NCBI RefSeq assembly: GCF_033473495.1
Contig: NC_088936.1
Coordinates: forward strand, 4,154,001-4,218,000
Length of the DNA: 64,000 nt
Origin: Cercospora beticola
Taxonomy: Eukaryota > Ascomycota > Dothideomycetes > Mycosphaerellales > Mycosphaerellaceae
Direction of reading: 5' to 3'
In this document: piece after piece, positions 31,779 to 43,013 of the stretch
Layout: every line of letters starts with the position of its first letter
Position numbering within the stretch: position 1 is the first letter of the stretch
The notes under the pieces: model-generated
What the model saw: the letters and a program-made list of their open reading frames with translations, nothing else
What the model was told of the DNA's origin: nothing
Database searches by the model: none
Position numbers and translations under genes: made by a program

Positions 31779-32808
31779 GGCGGCAGTGTTGATGCCCTGG
31801 GCGGATTGGTGATGTTGTTCGGTCGGGATCCAACAATGTTGACGGAGAAACACGCGCGCGACTTGGGAGCTCACGGAGGCCTTGGCACTGAGACAAGTCG
31901 TTTCGTGTCTCACGCTTCACTTACCCAACGACAATGCAATCCGCACACCACTTGCGGCAGAAGATGGGTAGCCGACCTGCGCGCGAACACGCAAGCGAAA
32001 GGACCACGGGATGCTCGAGGTCGTATCACAAGGCTCGCCTCCTGCTCGTCACCTAACGATCGCTATGGACACACCACCCATCGATTGCTGCAGATACTGC
32101 TGTCGCCGCGTTCAGCAGACAACAAGCGACGAACACGCACGTCGCTGCTCCCCTACAGCATTCGTTGTACGTTTCCTCGAGCGCCAATGTCGCCAGGCTT
32201 AGTACGCGACGCAGGTGCGGCTGATTTGCGCATCCTGCACACGCGCTTCGCCGCCGCCTGTGAAGTACCAGCCGTCTAAGCCTCTCGCTCTCTTTCACTT
32301 GCATGTGCCCGACTGCTCCTTGGCTTTGCGATCACTTCGACTCAGACGCCTTGCCGGCACATTGTTGCCTCTCGCTTCAACGTTGCGAGCAGTCCCGATT
32401 CAGCGACGCTCGCTGTTGCTTGCCCATCGGATCCCTGTCTTGCTCACAAATGGAGAATATGCGCTGATGCATGTCAGCACCACCAACTCCAGAACACAGC
32501 ATCTTCCGCTGCTAATGTTGTTGCTTGGGCAAGGCTATGCAATGCTCGCCAGCGGCCTTTGTTGTTGCAATGAGAAGGAAACGCTCAGGAGGTCTCGGTG
32601 GACATGTTATAACTCGTATGCCTTCTTTCTCCACGATGCTGAAATTCATATTCACAGATGACGAGATCTTCACCCACGGCTCTCTTACACGACATCCAAA
32701 ACTCTTGTGAAAAGATGATACAGGCGTCCTGGCATACGCCAGACCCGGCCGCCCCAGCTGATTGTATACCGAATGCCGATATTGCAGGACCCGGCGTGAG
32801 TGCACTTC
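31779..32808. other. Long divergent intergenic region
   Basis: About 1 kb between the starts of NIC96 and the multipass membrane protein. Several overlapping short frames run on both strands with no domain support. A C/T-rich stretch at about 32250-32400 may be promoter-related. No repeat or mobile element is seen. Confidence 0.5.
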
Positions 32809-33724
32809 ATGGCACCGCAGATCGGATCTGACTGGAATCTTCAGGTTGTATGGTCGTTCCTCATCTCGGCCTTCGTTGCCACGACACTGTCTTGGTATCG
32901 CATCTTCAGCAACAATCCTGGAACCCCCATGCCCGACACCGAATTGACATGCTCTTCAATGGCGGCCATGCTTGCAAAACACTCCATCCGGTCTCGACGG
33001 TTGGATCGCCTACACAGAGCCGTGCAAGACGCCATCAGCAATTTGGGCTTGACACAACTTATCACCAGTCTAGCACTGCTCATTAGCACCCTGGTGATCT
33101 ACAGCGACTCCAATAATGATCCGCACGCTCTGCTCGCATTCGCTCTAACCCTGTTGGCAACGTCTAGCCACGTAGCCCCACGAGCTGCACTCGTCAAGAC
33201 AAACAAAGCCAGGATTCGGCCTCTTTTCCCACGCTGCGTCTTATTTCTTGGCGAGCACCTGGCCTTTACGATCTACTTTCTCCGGCGGCGTGTCGCGAAA
33301 GACGACTGCCCGTTCTGGACAATTCGCATCGTTTTGTTAGTCTGCGGGGCTGCCCTCTGGATTTGCATAGCCGCCAACATAGTTGTATGTATCTGGCGCC
33401 CCAAAGACGACATCACTGCATTATACGCACGACTGGTCGAAATCGGTGCATATGTTTCCATCGTTGTGGGAACCGCTATCGCCGTGGCCATGACCGCGAC
33501 AGTGTTGTACCTTGTCTACGGGCAAAAGGCATGTGACATGCTGAAGAAGCAGGAAGCTCCTATGTGGTCTTTCGGACAGTACCTAGCGATTCTTATGTTG
33601 CTAGTTCCAGCTCTTTCTTTCGTGGAGCACTTGATAGGTAGGGAGTATACCATGACCAGAAATAGCAACGTACTTACTGCTAGTCGCAGGAGATAGAGAC
33701 GCAGACTGCGAAGACATCGGATGA
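32809..33724 (+). CDS. Multipass membrane protein, unknown function
   Basis: Two exons, 32809-33637 and 33690-33724, with a 52-bp intron (GTAGGG...GCAG), giving about 287 aa. About seven hydrophobic helices are visible, including VVWSFLISAFVATTLSW, TSLALLISTLVIY, FALTLLATSSH, RIVLLVCGAALWICIAANIVV and the last at LAILMLLVPALSFVEHLI. The spliced end reads GDRDADCEDIG; retaining the intron gives a different, basic tail that stops at 33696. No catalytic motif is recognised, and the family is unknown to me, although fungi have many such membrane proteins of lineage-specific distribution. The ATG at 32809 is the first in the frame, since the longer frame starts with GTG. Confidence 0.72.
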
Positions 33725-34189
33725 CTTGCATTCCACATCGATACTATCATTATGCAAGTTATGCTCGGTTTCGGCTGTAGGTGGACGCAACATCCATGGA
33801 TGTCTCGTACCCTCCACAAGATTTGAGAGCACGCAAGATCGTATTTTGTTTTCTTAAGTAGCGGACACTGAAGGACTCCGATTCAGCACGAGCTTCATCA
33901 ATACTCCAGTGGCACAAGTCATCCTGCAATCGCAGCTCCAGCGTCGCGCGCATCATTCCCAATGGTATGACCAAGGAAGCAGCGTTCGGCGATATCGCGA
34001 TGCCAAGCAAAAGACGACGCGGAACACCGAACCTTGAATCACCTTCCGCATCCGTAGTATGTCAGCGTCCGGACATACCATCAATCGAAGCGACAAGCAA
34101 CAAGTCTCAATGAATTGGAAATCGAACCCATCCGTCACATAAGAACTAGCATCGCACCTGCCTGCACCGCCAACAATCAACAATCAATA
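33725..34189. other. Intergenic between tandem genes
   Basis: 3' flank of the membrane protein and promoter of the NAD(P)-binding protein gene. A-rich sequence just before 34190 looks like a leader. I see nothing else. Confidence 0.55.
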
Positions 34190-35010
34190 ATGCATTTCCT
34201 CGTCATAGGCGCCACAGGTCCGTTCTCATCATCATTAAACATACTCCCCCATCAACAAATCAATAACAAAACCCCTCTGACCATCACACCACAGGCCCCT
34301 GCGGCGTCACCTTCCTCGAAACAGCCCTCCAATCCGGCCAACATGACCTAACAATTTACGCCCGCAACCCCTCCAAACTCCCTCAACACATTCAATCCCT
34401 CGCCCTCTCTCCAGACGCCAGCCCCAAAGTCCACATCATCAAAGGCGAATTCTCCTCCAACGATACCCCCGCTCTCAAACAAGCCCTATCCACCGGCGCC
34501 AAAACTCTCGTATCCTTCGCCGGTCCCGGAGTTCCCTCAACAGCCGGAACTCCAATTACAGATTGGTATAAACAGATTTTATACCCTTTAATCCTCAGCG
34601 AAGAAACCTGTCAAATCGAAAGGGTTCTGATTCTGAGTACGCCTTCTTTCAAAGTACAAGAGGATAAATTTTCGATTAAATGGTGGTTTGGCGTGCAATT
34701 TGTTTATTGGCTTTTTGGAGATGCGTATAGAGAGGTTGTGGGGATTGGGAATGTTACGGCGGATGGACCTCTTGTTTCTGCGAAGCCGAGGGGCGATCGG
34801 GGAGGGGAGGTTGAGTGGACGGTTTTCAGAGTTCCGGGGTTGCGGAATGGGAAGCGGGCAGATGCGGTGAGGGCGGGGTGGGTTGGGGGGAAGGGGGATG
34901 GGTTGTTGTTGAGTAGGAAGAGTTTGGCGGTTTGGATTTTGCAGGAGGTGGAGGAGAGGAAGTGGGTGGGGAAATCGCCGGCGCTTTCAGACGCGGGAGC
35001 GTGGATTTGA
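34190..35010 (+). CDS. NAD(P)-binding Rossmann-fold protein (NmrA/atypical SDR-like)
   Basis: Two exons, 34190-34217 and 34295-35010, joined by a 77-bp intron (CAG acceptor) that splits the nucleotide-binding motif; about 247 aa. The joined start reads HFLVIGATGPCGVTFLETAL, a GxTGxxG-type Rossmann loop characteristic of the atypical SDR/NmrA group. Family features include TIYARNP after the first strand, a GEFSSND segment, and VLILSTPSFKV. Without the intron, the first exon is only nine residues, so the splice is well supported by the motif. Substrate is unknown; fungal members are often annotated as NAD(P)-binding or flavin reductase-like. No membrane or secretion signal is seen. Confidence 0.82.
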
Positions 35011-35171
35011 GGGGATTTCGGGTTTGCGTTTTGTTGTAAAGTCCGCTGCTCTGATCGATAGCGAATGCATCAGTTATGGGAATGTAGGACAGAAATTGTT
35101 CTTTCATGATTCATTATTTTGATGTTTATGTAGTACAGGAAAAGCTCTGCAGTTTCACCTGTCAGGTCATG

Positions 35172-37284
35172 CTATCGCAGATCTGGCTTGTACTCAATAT
35201 CTTCCTCTTTCCGCCACTTCTTGCAAGTACCATACCAGTACCTTTTCACGCAGTGGTGTTTTCGCTTCGTGGTCGGCAGGTGAGTCGAACTGGGCTTGGC
35301 GGAAGTGGCGCTTGTGCTCGTCGGTGAAGGGTCGACGCAAATCAAGCCAAACCATTCTCTTGATGTACAGTCGTCATCATCATCGTCAGGATTCGATGTT
35401 GTCGCGCTCGCATGGGAAGATGATTTTGTAGGTTTGGGCGCGGCGAAAGTTGTCGTTGATTCAGGCAGGTCGTCACAGCCACCGAACCAGCCCGGCGTAT
35501 GGCAGGTGGATGTCGATGTCGATGTTGTAGTGATTACTGCTGTTGTCGAGCCCGGCGCAGCACTGGTAGTCGTGATAGTATTCGTGGTAGTCGTTGTTGT
35601 CTCGTCCTTGCAGCCAAACCAGCCCGGGGTTTTGCATGTCGAGGTCGATGTGCTACTGATGCTGGAGCTGGATGTTGTCGTGGTCGTGGTTGTGCTCTCA
35701 TCGAGACAGCCCCACCATCCGGGTGTCTTGCATGTTTCCGTGCGTGTTCGTGTAGTACTGGATGTGCTGCTCTTTGACGTAGTTGTCTCCGTGCCGTTAC
35801 TCTCGTAAAACTTCCAGTTGTAGCAGTCCACACATTCGGTATCTGCTTCACACTTCGGAACAGTCTCGTACTTCTCCAGCACATCTTTGATCACGTTGAC
35901 AATCTTGTGAGTTCCAATACCGACTCGCCATCCAAGATCTCCAACTGTGTCGTATGTGCATGTCTTGCCCGTGTGACATACACCTTGAAAGGCATACCCA
36001 GCAATAGTGCAAAATGATGAAGCTGCATTGCATGTTCCCATAAAGATCGGATCCGCGGTGTGACCAAAGTGGTGCAGTTGCACATCAGTCCGTGAATGAT
36101 GTGAACCAATCTGGTATCCCGGAGGCGTTGGCAGGCCCAGTCGAGATGCAGCCATCGCGTCTGGGAACGCCTCAAATGTCAGTGTCGGAAGCCCATATGT
36201 CAAGCTCAGCAGAGAGCTGACTACGCCACCGAGAGAATGGCCTGAGAGCCAGACGTCGGAGTTTGGGTAGCGCTCGGTCACATTATGATAGAGGTCTCGC
36301 ACAGCCCAGTAGTAATGACCTTTCTGTCTGAGTGATTTGACTAGGCAGGTCGAGTTGCACTGATACGTCCCTGTCATGCAATCGCAGACGTGTTTCCACA
36401 AATACTGCCCTCCTTGAGCACAACAGCAGGACCCGAAAAGATTGTCGTTGAGTTTGTCGTTGCCCGTTGTATCAGCGCCGTCGAAGATTGCAGGGGAAGT
36501 TCCTTTGTCCAAGTCAGTTCTCATTGCCGTCGAATGCCCACGCGACAAGTGCGCAGGGTTCGCAAGAAAGACATACCCTTCAAACCGATGACCACAGTAG
36601 AATTGGTCTCATCAGCAAAGATGTGCCCCCGGAGGCCATCCTTCTGCCATCCAAAATCGTCGGTATAATTGAAGCCTCCCTTAACTGGCAGCCATTCTCC
36701 ATCCCATCTCGACTGGACGTATGCGTTCGCTGCCATCTTCGCGAACGTCAAGACAGTGCTCTTGTCGCTGACATTCGGCCCTGATATCTCATCCGTTGTC
36801 CATGACGAAGCTGGCAATTCTGCAGCTCTCCCATACCATTCGGCTTCTGCTAGCAAGTCGTTGATGTCCGTCTTATTCCTGGCAACCAGTCGTTGGATTC
36901 TGGTCGAAACTGCCTGTGCTCGCAGCTCGGTCGGCGCGTCTTCGATTGTCTCGCCATTATCGTATGTGACCTTTAGCCGTTCCTGGGGTTGGATGTCGAT
37001 ATATCGATGCAGTTTTGGGTACTCGTGCGTGCCGTGGTGATAGATGTGGCGGAGAGTCTAGATCACGATCAGTATGTGATGAGCTCATGTTCATCGAATG
37101 TACCTACAAATACATGCTCTCCTAAATCTCTAGTCCCATCGTCGCTTTGGACATCGCCACCCAAGCTCGGTGGTAGCACGACTTGCGCGGGATTCCTCAA
37201 ATGCCTAGGTCTCGCCGCATCTGTGTGGAGGACGAAGCCGGTAAGCAACAGCAGGCAGGCAACAAACAGATTACGGCCAGACAT
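35172..37284 (-). CDS. ATG15: Autophagic phospholipase/lipase Atg15
   Basis: Three exons, 37284-37108, 37057-36577 and 36502-35172, giving about 662 aa. Introns are GT-AG, and the joins read [20 protein letters not shown] and [16 protein letters not shown]. The N-terminus has one hydrophobic signal-anchor helix (about 5-23), placing the enzyme in the ER/MVB route to the vacuole, where it breaks down autophagic bodies. The class 3 lipase core carries the nucleophile elbow SGHSLGG with Ser about 309; the [17 protein letters not shown] segment is typical of Atg15. Oddly, the C-terminal region after about 455 is a Thr/Ser-rich linker with several Cys-Trp modules such as [18 protein letters not shown] and [10 protein letters not shown]. 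These likely form separate small folds. Confidence 0.93.
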
Positions 37285-37859
37285 GCTGGTGGCCAAGGAA
37301 GTTGGACACAATCTCCCGGCAAGAGAGGACGAGCGTAGGTGGCATCGCATCGGACAATGTTGTTGCCTCAAACAACATACACGTCCCGCCAGTGAGTGGC
37401 AGCAGTTCACGCTGTCATCGTCACGAGATGCACACTGCCCGCTCTGGCCAATGACGCACCTCGTTGCTTGTCTCGCTTATCGGGACCCACTTTCACGTGC
37501 CTGAGCCGGTGGCTTCCTTCCGCGACAGCTTGCGGGTGCTGCTGCTGCTGCTGTCATCAGAGGACGCGCGTGGTTTTGTGTTGTCGATGGGTTTGACTTT
37601 CGCATGACTGTTTGAGTGAGCTGGCCTCGTCCGCCTGCCCTCGCTCGTGCTTTTTGATGAAGGACCAACGCGGCCAGCATTCTTGCATCACCTGCAACGG
37701 GGGCCCAGCGCTGTGAGCGGAACACCCAACGCTTCCCGGGATCATGAGGTGACACTATCCATCTGCCTGAATATAGAACCACTTATAGTCTATTGCTCTC
37801 CCGCTACCCATCGCTGAAGCATCTGTGTCTCCTGAGCAGGCGGCAGCCAGAGAGGCAAT
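37285..37859. other. Divergent intergenic region between ATG15 and the VPS9 gene
   Basis: Shared 5' region of two divergent genes, 575 bp. It contains a short CTG microsatellite, listed separately, and G/C-rich sequence. No specific control element is supported. Confidence 0.55.
37537..37553 (+). repeat. Short CTG/TGC trinucleotide repeat
   Basis: A run of about five TGC/CTG units sits in the divergent promoter region between ATG15 and the VPS9-domain gene, outside any supported coding region. Confidence 0.7.
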
Positions 37860-40238
37860 ATGGCAGAGACCGAAGCATCGTCCGTTGCGGCCGAGCACCG
37901 GCCACGCGCAGTACACATGTCCAGGTCCTTCACCCGCATGGCCGATAGAATGGCGGAGAGGCAGGCGGAGTCGGCGGAATCGCCGTCGAGGAAACGGGCG
38001 AGCACGCTGCGAGAGGCTGGCATACCATCGATTCCTGCCGCGAGACATATAGCGACGTCTCCCGAACTGAATGGCCAGAAGTCCTCCGCAGATGTGTTTG
38101 AGAGTCAGGAGGAGGAACATCACGAGGAGACGAAAGAGGGAGCCAGCACCCCAGGACTGAATGTGCCCAGCACGATGGACGAGTTACCCGTGGAGATTCG
38201 GACTCTTTGCGATCGCTTCCTCGAGAGTTTGTCAGCGAAGGTCCATCCAACGCCCTTGAACGCAGAACAGCTGTCGGACCTGTTTCAGGACTTCTACGAG
38301 CGAGCTGCGAACCACATTGCTACCCATATTGCTACACTGGCCGCGAGGATAGGAAGGACCACGCCGCCCGCTCAAACAAGGACAGGCAAAGGCAGGCAGA
38401 GATCAGGGTCCGGAGCGAAGAGAGGCTCGCAAGATGATGGAGCTGGTCATGCAGAGATGCTTACGGCGGCCGAAGTGGCAGATAGGAAGAAGGCGAGGAA
38501 GCAGCTGGAGCACAAACGGATTGCCATGCAGGAGGCAGTGGAGCGGGCCGTCTGTGAGAAGATCTATAACAAGATATGGAAGCACCGCAGTACAGAAGAT
38601 GAAGCTCGAGACGACAAGCTGCGGTCAAGGACGCAAGCACTCTCCGTTGTTGGAATAGGGTTGAAGGAGCTGCATATGGACAAGCCGGACGTACGGCGGC
38701 TGGCAGAAGAGAAGGAAGACGACATCAACCTCTCTTTGGCACCTGCACGCGAAGCCCTGCAGCGCATGGACGATGATCACTACCCGCTTGGCAAGCTGCA
38801 TCACCTTACTGCCGCTCACCAGGCCATCGTCGAGACTTTATCGCAGATCTTCCCATCCTCCTCGTCCGCCGACGAGATTCTGCCCACTTTAATTTACACC
38901 CTCATCACCTCGCCTCCAGAAGGAATCAATGTGGTCAGCAACCTTGCTTTCATCCAGCGCTTTCGCATGTCAAGTAAAGTCGACGGTGAGGCAGCATACT
39001 GCCTTGTCAACCTGGAAGCCGCGATCTCGTTCTTGGAAACCGTTGATCTTTCATCGCTGCGAGCTGACGAGCTACCTGAGGGCCCAGACGCAAAACCAAT
39101 TTCAACGTCAAGCCGTTCTTCAACACCAAGGTTGGAAGGGCCGACCGCGATTGTCCTGCCAAAGAATTCCCACGCTCTCACGCCTGACGTATCCACGGCG
39201 GATGCTGCATCAGCTGAGCTCAGCACGAGCTCAAGCAGTGCCGCCAAAAGCCTGCCTTCGCCCGGTCTTGCCGCACCAAGACCTACAAGGCCTACAATGC
39301 AGCAGCGACGAATTTCCTCCATGATCGAAACGACTGCTGCTCGTGTGGATACCGGCAGACAGGACTTCCTCAATGCCGCAGACAAGCTTTACGACTCTGT
39401 CAATGGCACTCTTGATAACAGTATGCAGTTCCTCTTTGGAAGATTCAAAGAGCAAGTTGCCGACTCGAAATCCTCTTTGCCCAAGACCTTGGAGGATGCG
39501 CGTAGACTCGTTTCGGCGCCCATTAAGGGTTCGGGTGACGATGACTCCGCGAGCTTTTCTGGCCGCAGTAGTCCGGCTCATGGTGATCCACTATCGGGTG
39601 GTGGCAGTTTGCTGGAGTCGAATAAGATGCTCGAGCTTTTGGGCGGCAAGAAGGTGGTACGTGAAAAAAGTGTGGAGAGCATGAGATCGGGATCCAGTGT
39701 TCAGAGAGCTGCAACTTTTGATGCGAAGACTGCTGCTGGCGCCGCCGCCGCGAAGGAAAGGGCGACGCAACAGCCGACAACTCCATCCGGACTCTTCAAT
39801 TCCATCAACCCACTCAACAAGTTCGGAATGCCTGCTTTCGTTCCACGTTTCGGCCGAGCAGGTAGTGTCAACAGCTCCTCACAACCAAGCGTGGTTCCCC
39901 AGCCTGATGTGAAGCCATCGACGTTACCTGCTGGTGCTGCAGCAGCTCAAGGAAGATTGAACGGGCTTGTAGAATCTCCTGACAGCATACGAAAGCCGAA
40001 TGATTCGCTTTCGCCCTCATTGGAGAGAACACGTAGTCGAGACTCTTCAGCTGGTCTGGGCGAAGGCGACGAGATGAATGCTAGAGAATCGCTCGCAGAG
40101 CTAAGGAAACTCAAGCCGCCCAAGAAGAGATTCTTGGATATCGAGAGTGCGAATCAGCTAAAATTGGGCGAGGTCGAAGAGCTGTTATTGGAATATCGGC
40201 GACTGGCGAAGGCAATTGGAGAGGCTATTGCAAACTAG
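37860..40238 (+). CDS. VPS9-domain Rab5-type GEF
   Basis: Single exon, 792 aa. A polar N-terminus is followed by a helical bundle (about 105-270) with the charged AARIGRTT and KKARKQLEHKR stretches, then the VPS9 catalytic core at about 280-425: KLHHLTAAHQAIVETLSQI, DEILPTLIYTLITSPP, NVVSNLAFIQRFRM and DGEAAYCLVNLEAAISFLE. The Asp of DEILP and the Tyr of LIYTL match the pattern of Rab5/Vps21 exchange factors. The role would be early endosome trafficking. The C-terminal 350 residues are Ser/Pro-rich and disordered with a small helical end ESANQLKLGEVEELLLEYRRL. Fungal Vps9 ends with a CUE domain, which I do not see; the closer match may be the Muk1-like branch. Confidence 0.85.
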   Translation: MAETEASSVAAEHRPRAVHMSRSFTRMADRMAERQAESAESPSRKRASTLREAGIPSIPAARHIATSPELNGQKSSADVFESQEEEHHEETKEGASTPGLNVPSTMDELPVEIRTLCDRFLESLSAKVHPTPLNAEQLSDLFQDFYERAANHIATHIATLAARIGRTTPPAQTRTGKGRQRSGSGAKRGSQDDGAGHAEMLTAAEVADRKKARKQLEHKRIAMQEAVERAVCEKIYNKIWKHRSTEDEARDDKLRSRTQALSVVGIGLKELHMDKPDVRRLAEEKEDDINLSLAPAREALQRMDDDHYPLGKLHHLTAAHQAIVETLSQIFPSSSSADEILPTLIYTLITSPPEGINVVSNLAFIQRFRMSSKVDGEAAYCLVNLEAAISFLETVDLSSLRADELPEGPDAKPISTSSRSSTPRLEGPTAIVLPKNSHALTPDVSTADAASAELSTSSSSAAKSLPSPGLAAPRPTRPTMQQRRISSMIETTAARVDTGRQDFLNAADKLYDSVNGTLDNSMQFLFGRFKEQVADSKSSLPKTLEDARRLVSAPIKGSGDDDSASFSGRSSPAHGDPLSGGGSLLESNKMLELLGGKKVVREKSVESMRSGSSVQRAATFDAKTAAGAAAAKERATQQPTTPSGLFNSINPLNKFGMPAFVPRFGRAGSVNSSSQPSVVPQPDVKPSTLPAGAAAAQGRLNGLVESPDSIRKPNDSLSPSLERTRSRDSSAGLGEGDEMNARESLAELRKLKPPKKRFLDIESANQLKLGEVEELLLEYRRLAKAIGEAIAN

Positions 40239-40650
40239 AATGGCACGGAACATTCAGCGAGGCGTTGGCAACGGCTTTCACACAAAATCATGCACCGGGC
40301 GCTTGGTCCTACAATAATAGATATTTGATGCATTCTTCGTTGCGAATGCATGGTATTACGTTCTCTTAACTACTTAAGCATGTTTCTGTTTCACGGAATT
40401 GTTTGTGAAACCGGTGGTCAGACGTTCACATGCTCTACCCCGGAGCTGGCCGATTGCCTCGTGGCTTGTGGATCCGGACCCGGCCTCGGATTGTACGCTA
40501 GTGAGATACGCCCGCTTCCTTCTTTCTTCTTCAACTGGCAAACATAAAGTGCAGCTGATGGACGCGTGATAAGACTTTTCCTTTTCTTCTTCGCTTCTTT
40601 GGTTTCGGGTCACTTTTCTCGATTTTCTTTGGTGTGGTGAAACTGTTACC
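40239..40650. other. Intergenic between tandem genes
   Basis: 3' flank of the VPS9 gene and promoter of the guanine deaminase gene. A T/C-rich stretch at about 40570-40635 precedes the ATG. I see no further gene. Confidence 0.55.
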
Positions 40651-42177
40651 ATGTCGTTGCAGAAGACCCTCTATGTCGGCCCGTTCATCCATTGCAAGAC
40701 TCTGACTATCCTGGATGTCTGTACGAGTGCTGTGATAGGAGTTGGTGAAGATGGGAAGATTGCATTTGTAGAAAGAGATGTGGACGAGTCGCAATTGCCA
40801 GTCAGGCAAGGGTGGGAAGATGCGAAGGTTGTGAAGATAGATGGTTCGGGGTGGTTCTTCCCGGGCTTCATAGGTATGTCTGCTATCGCCATATAGCATC
40901 TCGATGGATGATTCTGGTGGACCAGAACTGACACTTCTTCAGACACACATATTCACGCCTCACAATATCCCAATGCCGGAATCTTCGGGAAGTCAACACT
41001 TCTGGACTGGCTAAATACCTACACCTTCCCTCTCGAATCATCCTTCACAGATTTGAAGAAGGCAAGCAGAATCTACAAGCGCATCGTCTCTCGAACACTC
41101 TCCCACGGCACAACGACAGCATGCTACTTTGCAACAATTCATGTCCCAGCCACGAATCTCCTTGCCGATATTTGCCACAACAAAGGCCAACGTGCCTTCG
41201 TGGGCCGCGTATGCATGGACTCGCATCTCTCCCCTGATTTCTACCGCGACGAGACACCCGCAGTCTCTCGCGACAACGCAAAGGCCTGTATCGATCATAT
41301 CCGCTCCATAGACCCCACATTCGACCTTGTCAGCCCCATCATAACACCCCGCTTCGCCCCCTCATGCTCCGCAGAAGCACTCGATCTCCTCGGCGAACTT
41401 CACAATAAAACAGGAGTGCCCGTACAGACACACCTCTGCGAGAATCATCCCGAGATCGCGCTCGTTAAAGAGCTGTTTCCAGAATCGAAGCACTACACCG
41501 ACGTATACGACAACGCAGGACTGCTGACTTCGAAAACGATTTTGGCACATTGCGTGCATTTATCACCAGAAGAACGCAATCTGATCAAACTCCGCAACGC
41601 AAAGATCTCCCATTGTCCAGCTTCAAATGCGGCATTGACATCAGGATGTGCGCCAGTGAAGGAGATGCTTCGAGAAGGCATGACGATCGGCCTGGGAACA
41701 GACGTGAGTGGAGGATACACGCCTTCAATCTTGGCCGAATGTCGGGAAGCGTTGTTCACAAGTCGATATTTGTGTATTTCGAATGAAGGCGGAGGAGTTG
41801 TGAACGGGAAAACTAAGAAAACTGATGAGATTAAGTTGTCGGTTGAAGAGGCTTTGTTTGTGGCCACAAGGGGTGGAGCGAAGGTTGTTGGGCTGGAAGA
41901 TAAGATTGGAGGGTTTGAGGTGGGAATGGATTGGGATGCACAGCTGATTCAGTTGGATGATGTTAGTGATGGCGAGGATGAGACTTTGGTCAATGGGGAT
42001 GTAGATGGTGGTGAGGAGGCAACTTTTGCTGAGGATGTGGGGTTGGTGGATGTCTTTGGGCATGAAAGTTGGGATGACAGAGTCAACAAGTGGGTTTATG
42101 GCGGCGATGACAGGAATACAAAGGCAGTATGGGTGAAGGGACGCTTAGTGCACAAGAGGCAAGGTGCCAGTGTGTGA
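40651..42177 (+). CDS. Guanine deaminase
   Basis: Two exons, 40651-40873 and 40943-42177, with a 69-bp intron (GTATGT...CTTCAG), giving 485 aa. The enzyme turns guanine into xanthine and ammonia in purine salvage and degradation. The intron lies inside the metal-binding motif: the joined sequence is GWFFPGFIDTHIHASQYPN with the two His zinc ligands. Further family features are SHGTTTACYFATIH, QTHLCEN, LAHCVHL and GLGTDVSGGYTPS, supplying the remaining His and Asp ligands. The gene ends with WVYGGDDRNTKAVWVKGRLV. Odd: an acidic insert of about 25 residues, rich in Asp and Glu, sits before that segment. A general amidohydrolase is unlikely given these motifs. Confidence 0.92.
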
Positions 42178-43013
42178 GAGGAGAAGCGCATGGCTTGATT
42201 ACTCACGAAATGGCTCGGGTGCTGGGTTTGGGCGCTATTTGGGGAATGCTTCGAGAAGGGCTCTGGCAAGCATTCAGCAACGAGATCATGCCCGGGCATG
42301 TACATGGTGATAACAAAGATCTCTTCAAGTCGCTCACGCGACGAACGACATATTCTTCACTCTCATCTCATCGTGTATTGTCCGCAATGGCACCTGGATA
42401 TCGCTTGTCAAAGTAAACACGGCACGCTACTGTTGACCTACGATTTTACATCAATGCACCAACTATTGCCGAGGGAGGAAAAGAGCATCCGAGTGCCGGG
42501 AGAACGTGGTTCGATCGAAATTGTGTGGACTCAGCTTAACATGAGCCGCTTACTACATCCAGCAGGTCAAAGGAGACCTCTTGCCCAGCTCAGCTGATAC
42601 CAAGCCAAAAGCTCACCATACTCAAGTCGGACTTTTGGCTGGGGCTACTGCACGACGGCTCGCCAAAACGTGCACCTCACGCGAAATATTGGAGTACTGC
42701 AGCCACGGCACACCGACGTGGCCTTTCCAAGACTTCAAACATCAGCTGATATTTTGGGTTGTGCAGTCCTCTGAGATTCGGACCTTCCGCTGCAGCTGTG
42801 GCCTGAGTCTTCGGGCGTGACGCATTTGGAATGGATTCGGAGTTTAGCGTTGATGGCGTTTTGTGCAGCTTCCAGACAAGGGACGTCGTTTGAGAGGGAG
42901 GTGGGCGACGCGCCGACGGCGAGGACTTGGTGGGTTATAAGAAGAGCAAGACAGGTCCTTGGTGAGCTTTTCTCAGTAGACCATTGTCGAAAAAGACCCA
43001 AAAGCTTGACACA
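42178..43013. other. Intergenic between tandem genes
   Basis: Between guanine deaminase and the secreted protein gene, 836 bp. Short frames have no recognisable content. The sequence just before 43014 is A-rich, like a fungal leader. Confidence 0.5.

Noticed and set aside
37537..37553. CTG repeat as a meaningful control element
   Set aside because: Only about five units, and such short trinucleotide runs are common in GC-rich fungal DNA.
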